A DNA stretch of 64,000 nt from a virus, in IMG/VR virus record IMGVR_UViG_3300049460_000134, positions 1-64,000 of that record. One strand, given 5' to 3'. The notes below the pieces were generated by a model. The model was given only the letters and a program-made list of their open reading frames with translations, was not told the DNA's origin and ran no database searches. Positions 59,576-64,000 of this stretch are shown piece by piece. Made by a program: the position numbers and the translations under genes. Within the stretch, counting starts at the first letter, position 1; every line of letters begins with the position of its first letter.

Positions 59576-61912
59576 ATGGAAGTTTCGCAGCTTGCGCAGC
59601 TCGACACACACGCCGTCATCGGCGGTGAAGATCCTGAAGCGTTCGGCATGGCTGATACTCCAGAATTCTATCAGATGCTCTCAGCCAGCATCTATCGCGA
59701 CAAGATCCGCGCAGTCGTGCGCGAGACGATCTGCAATGGCTGGGACGCGCATATCATGGGCGGCTGCACCGACAAGGCAGTGCAAGTTACACTCACGGAC
59801 GAGGAGCTTGTCATCAAGGACTTCGGTCCCGGCATTCCGCATGAGAAGATGCGGCCGATCTATTGCATCTACGGCGTTTCGACGAAGGTGAAGGATGAGA
59901 GCCAGACCGGCGGTTTCGGTCTCGGATCCAAGTCGCCATTCGCCGTCACCGATCACTTCTCCGTCGTCTCGTGCTTTGCAGGCACACGCTCTGTCTATGC
60001 CATCTCTCGCGGTGGCAAAGCTACAAGCGGCAAGCCTGACATGCGCCGCATGGTCGCCGTGCCGACAACCGAAAGCGGCGTCACTGTCACGGTCCCGATC
60101 AAAAAGGAAGAGCGCGAGAGCTTTGCCAAGCACATTCGCGCCGTTGCAAAGCAGGGCGGCATGCTGGTGACGCTGAACGGCGAACTTCTGGAGCGCTTCG
60201 ATTACGAGGAGGCGCGCAAGACTGAGTTCTGCGTCGTCGCGCCTCACTGGATGCACGAAAGCCGCATCTATACGCTCTACGGCACCGTCCTCTATCCGGT
60301 GATGACGACCGACCCTGATATCTCCAAGCTGACACGCGATATCGAAGGCCTGATCGGCTACGGCTCGACGCTGGTTATCGTTGCCCCGCCGAATTCAGTC
60401 GAAGTCACGCCGTCGCGCGAGTCCCTCTCTTTTACGGATGGAACCACCGACACCATCAAGCGGCTGCTCGACAAGGCATGCACGCGCATCAGCAAGGCAA
60501 TTCCGGCAGCTACTAAGCTCGCTGTCGATGCACGCGTTGCAAAGAACGGCCGCCTAGCGCTCGCGAGCAAGATCCACGCGATCAGAGAGGTGCCTGAGAA
60601 GGTTCTCTCCAGTGCGCTCGCGATCGCCGAGCACGCCGTCCGCTCGAATCCTGATAACCATATCCAGTATGATCGACAGCGGCGCCTATGCCTTCAGGCA
60701 GCGCAGCGACTGTTCAAAGATGATCGCCGCACCTTCCGCCGTGCGCTGAAGCGTGGTTACAACGCTGGCGAGGACAGCTTCAAGGCGTCGAGCAAGCCGC
60801 TCATCCGCATTGCCTCGAAGATGGGCATGCTGAAGGATGCGCACCTCTTCAACATCTACGCCTATCGCTACCAGACGATCGGCTCCAAGACCAATCCGCT
60901 GAAGGAGCACGACACCGGGGTCGTTAGGCCTGTCCTTTGCGTGGCGCGCAATCTGCGCGATCTGCGACCGACGATGAGCGGTGCAAGCAGCGGTTTTCCG
61001 CCGGACAAGGATAGCTTCATCGCCGGCCTGGTCATGCGCCAGTGGACTGCGGAGCGCCTGAAGCAGCTTCGCGCGCTCGCCGAGCACTACAAGCTGAAGC
61101 TGGTCATCTTCGATTACGAAGCAGCGAAGAAGCCGAAGAAAGCACCGGTCAAGCGCGAAAAGATCGTCGACAAGTATTTCGCCCTTGGTGATTTCAGGGG
61201 AACGACTTGCGAAACGGCAAACCTCGAAAATCCGAAATACTTCCTGATGAGCTTTGCGCGCGAAGGCATGCGTTCGCCCTTTCAGGATGAAGGCCATCAA
61301 TACCACCACCTTCTTGCGAAGCGCTATCCGGAGACGGCTGTCATTTCGTCCAAGACAGACGCTGAGAAGCTGATGAAGCGCGGCGCAGTCAATCTGACCG
61401 GTGTCATTGCCAAGCGCATTGCGGAGCTCGCTGGGGTCCGTGAGGTCCAATACGCTTACGCGATCCGCGAAGGCCTGATGTGCAACGGCAATTATCACCA
61501 CTACCCATCAGACCTGGCCATTTCGTTCGCCAAGCTCGACATGCGGATTGCAAAGCGCCTGTTCCCCGACAAGGCGACGCCTGGCGCTCTCGCTGAAGAA
61601 GGCTTGCTTCTGAACGACGTGATGAACTCGCTGCGGCTCGATTATCAGGACCGCAACTGCGGCGGCAATGAAGCCAAGCTCAAGATCTGGACGTCTGCGA
61701 GAGAGACCTACAAGGCCATGACCACGTCATATGCCGACCAGAAATTCAGTTACTTGAGCGTCCTGGCAGGCATCAGAGTTACCGGCGGCATCAAACGCAA
61801 GATCGATGATCTCCACGACATCATCGTCTTTTTGCAGGACCGCGAGAGTAAGTCAAAATTGACTGAATCCCTTTTGAACCCAATTGCTAACGCCCAGAAG
61901 GAGGCAGCATGA
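59576..61912 (+). CDS. rIIA: rIIA-like GHKL ATPase
   Basis: 778 residues from ATG 59576 (AAGGAGA site). The N-terminal GHKL ATPase domain shows RETICNGWDAH (N box), KDFGPGIP and GGFGLGSKSPFA. T4 rIIA is 725 residues and is needed to grow on lambda lysogens by resisting the RexAB exclusion system. Here it is followed by an rIIB-like gene whose start overlaps its stop. A palindrome lies inside its 3' end (61848). A role in superinfection or anti-exclusion is inferred. Confidence 0.9.
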   Translation: MEVSQLAQLDTHAVIGGEDPEAFGMADTPEFYQMLSASIYRDKIRAVVRETICNGWDAHIMGGCTDKAVQVTLTDEELVIKDFGPGIPHEKMRPIYCIYGVSTKVKDESQTGGFGLGSKSPFAVTDHFSVVSCFAGTRSVYAISRGGKATSGKPDMRRMVAVPTTESGVTVTVPIKKEERESFAKHIRAVAKQGGMLVTLNGELLERFDYEEARKTEFCVVAPHWMHESRIYTLYGTVLYPVMTTDPDISKLTRDIEGLIGYGSTLVIVAPPNSVEVTPSRESLSFTDGTTDTIKRLLDKACTRISKAIPAATKLAVDARVAKNGRLALASKIHAIREVPEKVLSSALAIAEHAVRSNPDNHIQYDRQRRLCLQAAQRLFKDDRRTFRRALKRGYNAGEDSFKASSKPLIRIASKMGMLKDAHLFNIYAYRYQTIGSKTNPLKEHDTGVVRPVLCVARNLRDLRPTMSGASSGFPPDKDSFIAGLVMRQWTAERLKQLRALAEHYKLKLVIFDYEAAKKPKKAPVKREKIVDKYFALGDFRGTTCETANLENPKYFLMSFAREGMRSPFQDEGHQYHHLLAKRYPETAVISSKTDAEKLMKRGAVNLTGVIAKRIAELAGVREVQYAYAIREGLMCNGNYHHYPSDLAISFAKLDMRIAKRLFPDKATPGALAEEGLLLNDVMNSLRLDYQDRNCGGNEAKLKIWTSARETYKAMTTSYADQKFSYLSVLAGIRVTGGIKRKIDDLHDIIVFLQDRESKSKLTESLLNPIANAQKEAA
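61848..61867. promoter_or_regulatory. Recurrent palindrome inside a coding region, site 22
   Basis: GTAAGTCAAAATTGACTGAA, coding for SKSKLTE near the end of the rIIA-like protein, 41 bases before the rIIB-like start. Confidence 0.65.
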
Positions 61913-63279
61913 CAAATAAGGTTCGCATTGCCGGTGCTATCGCATCGAACACCGGCGTAACGTTTTATCTCGACAATGGCGGCGAGCTTAACCTCGCCAA
62001 AGACCACCCGACGACGATCAAGGTCATGGACCTCGTAGTCGAGGCGCTGAAGCGCAATGAACAGGTTACGATCAACCTGGATGACTTCTCGGTCGAGAAG
62101 AAGCTGGAGAAGCAGACCAGGGGCGCGATCCGTCTCGTTCGCGGCGCTTTCTCGAAGATCAAGGCGATGCTCGGTGGTTCGACCGAAGACGCCGACGTCG
62201 AAAAGCTTGGACAGGTTCGACTTGCATCGCCGGCGAGTCCCGCCGCGCCTGTCAGCTCGCCGATGCCGATCGAGCCGGAAGAGCTGCACGCCATTGTCGA
62301 CGGCAAGATCATTCCAGGCGTAGAAGCGCTCTCGACGCACATCGAGCACGCCGTCGAGACCAACGACACCGAAGGCTTGCAGCGCTTCATGGAACGCATT
62401 GCAGCCGTCATCGACACGCGCTCACACTCTGTCAAGGAGCTGCTTAATTTCATGAGGCGCGGTGATCTGCCGATCGCGAAGGACGGCTCGATCGTCGCTT
62501 ACAAGGTGCTGCAGTCGAGAGCCACTGGCTTCGTCGATTGCCACTCGAAGAAGGTGACGCAGAAGCTCGGCTCTTTCGTGCAGATGGACGAAAAACTCGT
62601 CGATCCGAACCGTCGCAACGAATGCTCGACTGGCCTGCATATCGCGCGCCGTGCTTATCTCAGCGGCTTTGGTGGCGACATCATCACACTGGTCAAGGTC
62701 GCACCTGAAGACGTGATCGCGGTTCCGCCAGGTGAGCCGAACAAGATGCGCGCCAAAGGCTATCACATCTGCGCTGTGCTGCCGAAGGACGTTCACCAGA
62801 CCCTACGCAACAACCAGCCGATGACTGGCAATGAGAAGGCGGCAAAGCTGCTCGCTGACGTGATCGCCGGCAATCACACGCCCATCCTCGAGTTCGTCAA
62901 TATCGGCTCTGCAATGGGCGGCAATGTGACCGTCACGCCCGTCGAAGGCGCCAAGAAGATTGCTCGTGCTGCAGTCGGCACCTCTGGCACCGCAAAGGCG
63001 CTCGATGACAAGGCGCCTGAAGAGAAGGTCGAGCTGTCGCTCAAGGAAGTCCGGAAGAAGGTCGATGATGCTTACGTAGAGGCCAAGAAGGTCAAGAAGC
63101 CAAAGGCAGTGAAGACTACGAAGGCCAAGGCTCCTGCGAAATCGGCACCTGTCGCACGGCAGATCCCTGAGAAGTATCAGAAGGCGCTCGATCTGATTGC
63201 AGCCGGTCAGTCCCAGCGCGAGGTGGCGAAGCTCCTCAACGTCTGCCCCAAGACGATGCGCAAATACCTGAAGGGCTGA
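61909..63279 (+). CDS. rIIB: rIIB-like protein with C-terminal HTH
   Basis: 456 residues, longer than T4 rIIB (312). The N-terminal RIIB domain begins VRIAGAIASNTGVTFYLDNG, and the middle LLNFMRRGDLPIAKDGSIVA with STGLHIARRAYL is the family core. A Lys/Ala-rich linker leads to a C-terminal helix-turn-helix (ALDLIAAGQSQREVAKLLNV, KTMRKYLKG). It acts with rIIA; DNA binding by the HTH is inferred. Confidence 0.9.
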   Translation: MTNKVRIAGAIASNTGVTFYLDNGGELNLAKDHPTTIKVMDLVVEALKRNEQVTINLDDFSVEKKLEKQTRGAIRLVRGAFSKIKAMLGGSTEDADVEKLGQVRLASPASPAAPVSSPMPIEPEELHAIVDGKIIPGVEALSTHIEHAVETNDTEGLQRFMERIAAVIDTRSHSVKELLNFMRRGDLPIAKDGSIVAYKVLQSRATGFVDCHSKKVTQKLGSFVQMDEKLVDPNRRNECSTGLHIARRAYLSGFGGDIITLVKVAPEDVIAVPPGEPNKMRAKGYHICAVLPKDVHQTLRNNQPMTGNEKAAKLLADVIAGNHTPILEFVNIGSAMGGNVTVTPVEGAKKIARAAVGTSGTAKALDDKAPEEKVELSLKEVRKKVDDAYVEAKKVKKPKAVKTTKAKAPAKSAPVARQIPEKYQKALDLIAAGQSQREVAKLLNVCPKTMRKYLKG

Positions 63280-63280
63280 C

Positions 63281-63433
63281 ATGACGCGCATTGAAGCTCG
63301 CATCCAACGCAATCGAGTGATCGCCAGGTTCCTTTTCGTGGCGGCACTCATCGCTCTCGCAGCCGACTTCGCTCAGCAAGCCGGCCTCATCCCTCACCTC
63401 GAGCCTGCACCGCTCACACGGAGTATCAAGTGA
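63281..63433 (+). CDS. Very small membrane protein
   Basis: 50 residues: ATG right after the rIIB stop (AAGGG site). Basic N-terminus (RIEARIQRNR), one hydrophobic segment (FLFVAALIALAA, about 18-29) and a short Pro-rich end. Its stop overlaps the next GTG start, as elsewhere in this genome, which supports it being translated. Function unknown. Confidence 0.6.
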   Translation: MTRIEARIQRNRVIARFLFVAALIALAADFAQQAGLIPHLEPAPLTRSIK

Positions 63434-63837
63434 GTAGGCCTTCGCTCTACGGGACTTGGGGCTCGATGATGCAGCGCTGTTACAACACAGAACGCGATTC
63501 CTACCCCAAATACGGTGGTCGCGGCATCAAGGTCTGCGATCGCTGGCACGACTTCCGGAACTTCGAGGCGGATATGTCGCCTCGACCAGATAACACAAGC
63601 CTCGATCGTATCGACAACGAAGGAGACTATGAACCTTCAAATTGTCGATGGGCTACGCGCACTGAACAAGCGCGCAACCGCATGTCGAATGTTCCCCTCG
63701 AATTTGAAGGCGTCACCAAGCTTGAGTGCGAATGGTGCGAGGAGAAGGGAATGAAACCAGGAGCCATCAGAAAACGTCTGAGACGCGGCTGGACCGTCGA
63801 GCAGGCTATTTCTCTACCACAAGGAGTTAGACTTTGA
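63430..63837 (+). CDS. HNH-type endonuclease-like protein
   Basis: 135 residues from a GTG overlapping the small membrane gene. WGSMMQRCYN, YPKYGGRGIKVCDRW, TSLDRIDNEGDYEPSNCRWA and TEQARNR follow a widespread phage HNH-like family, ending in a helix repeat (GAIRKRLRRGWTVEQAISLP). Such proteins often act as homing endonucleases or nicking enzymes. It sits between genes rather than in an intron. Confidence 0.82.
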   Translation: MSRPSLYGTWGSMMQRCYNTERDSYPKYGGRGIKVCDRWHDFRNFEADMSPRPDNTSLDRIDNEGDYEPSNCRWATRTEQARNRMSNVPLEFEGVTKLECEWCEEKGMKPGAIRKRLRRGWTVEQAISLPQGVRL

Positions 63838-64000
63838 ACACTGAACGCAAATCCAATTACATGCACACTTCGAACGGCAAGAAATACTGGCCGCTCGATC
63901 CGCGCCCTGAAGAAGTCCACCTCGAGGTCGTGGCGCACCACCTGGCAACGCGTGCTCGCTACAACGGCGCAACGCAGCATCCGGTCTTCAAGTCGCGCAT
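63834..64000 (+). CDS. HD-domain phosphohydrolase, 5' part
   Basis: 55 residues visible from a TTG with AAGGAG site; the gene runs past the window. SNGKKYWPLDPRPEEVHLEV followed by AHHLATRARYNG matches the N-terminal segment of HD-superfamily hydrolases of the YfbR-like type (pldPrpedi.i.DIAhaLa...Rf.G). The catalytic HD pair itself lies outside the window. Confidence 0.72.
   Translation, partial: MNTERKSNYMHTSNGKKYWPLDPRPEEVHLEVVAHHLATRARYNGATQHPVFKSR

Noticed and set aside
55893-63775. Near-identical 18-base stretch in the 42-codon frame and the HNH-type gene (ccaggagcc-tcagaaaa) as proof of duplication
   Set aside because: A one-mismatch 18-mer pair is expected by chance in a window of this size; only the same reading phase makes it mildly suggestive.
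1-64000. CRISPR arrays, insertion sequences, integrase or attachment sites
   Set aside because: No regularly spaced direct repeats, transposase or integrase frames were seen. The recurrent palindromes are far apart and always intergenic or near gene starts, so they are not an array.

Overview
This window is one contiguous stretch of a large tailed-phage genome (Caudoviricetes) with a long, flexible lambda-like tail. The probable host is a rhizobial or related alphaproteobacterium. The basis is a lambda-order tail-tip cluster (M-L-K-I-J types), a Rz/Rz1-type lysis set, a RepC replication initiator of the family otherwise typical of alphaproteobacterial repABC plasmids, and CobS/CobT-type proteins. 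The DNA is GC-rich and almost fully coding. Genes are tightly packed (many ATGA or TAATG overlaps), and all run on the plus strand except a two-gene island at 27959-29426. No terminase, portal, capsid, integrase or tRNA gene is seen; the first and last genes are cut by the window edges.

Layout. 1-9064: end of the tape-measure gene and the tail-tip proteins. 9109-11097: three small paralogues and two further small genes. 11175-13457: membrane protein, holin, endolysin and overlapping spanin pair. 13486-19675: an HTH/phosphoesterase protein and the tail-fibre block, including a 986-residue fibre with an intramolecular S74 chaperone. 19748-27825: PhoH, replicative helicase, primase, WGR protein, ATP-dependent DNA ligase and a phosphoesterase. 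27959-29426 (minus): RepC and a ribbon-helix-helix regulator. 29948-36806: XRE-type regulator, CobT-like, PAPS-reductase-like and CobS-like proteins, and a sigma-70-like factor. 36745-45053: DNA polymerase III alpha fused to a uracil-glycosylase-like domain, a probable recombination mediator, SSB, 5'-3' exonuclease and RecA. 45138-52734: ASCH protein, SbcD/SbcC nuclease, Lar-like protein and RuvC-like resolvase. 52808-59479: ribonucleotide reductase, glutaredoxin, thymidylate synthase, dUTPase and a P-loop kinase. 59576-64000: rIIA/rIIB pair, an HNH-type protein and the start of an HD-domain hydrolase.

How it works together: the phage carries most of its own replisome (initiator, helicase, primase, polymerase, SSB, ligase), recombination functions and dNTP supply. 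It depends on the host for RNA polymerase, and encodes a sigma-like protein that may redirect it.

The most striking signal is regulatory. An imperfect palindrome (core GTCAGT-N3/4-ACTGAC) recurs more than 20 times, nearly always 8-80 bases before a plus-strand start codon. Several copies sit directly after a second recurring element, a GC-rich hairpin ending in a TATTAT or TATAAA -10 box. This looks like a genome-wide operator network, possibly read by the XRE-type protein at 29948 and/or the sigma-like protein at 35349. Together with a plasmid-type RepC it raises the possibility of a phage-plasmid lifestyle. That is inference; no partition genes are visible here.
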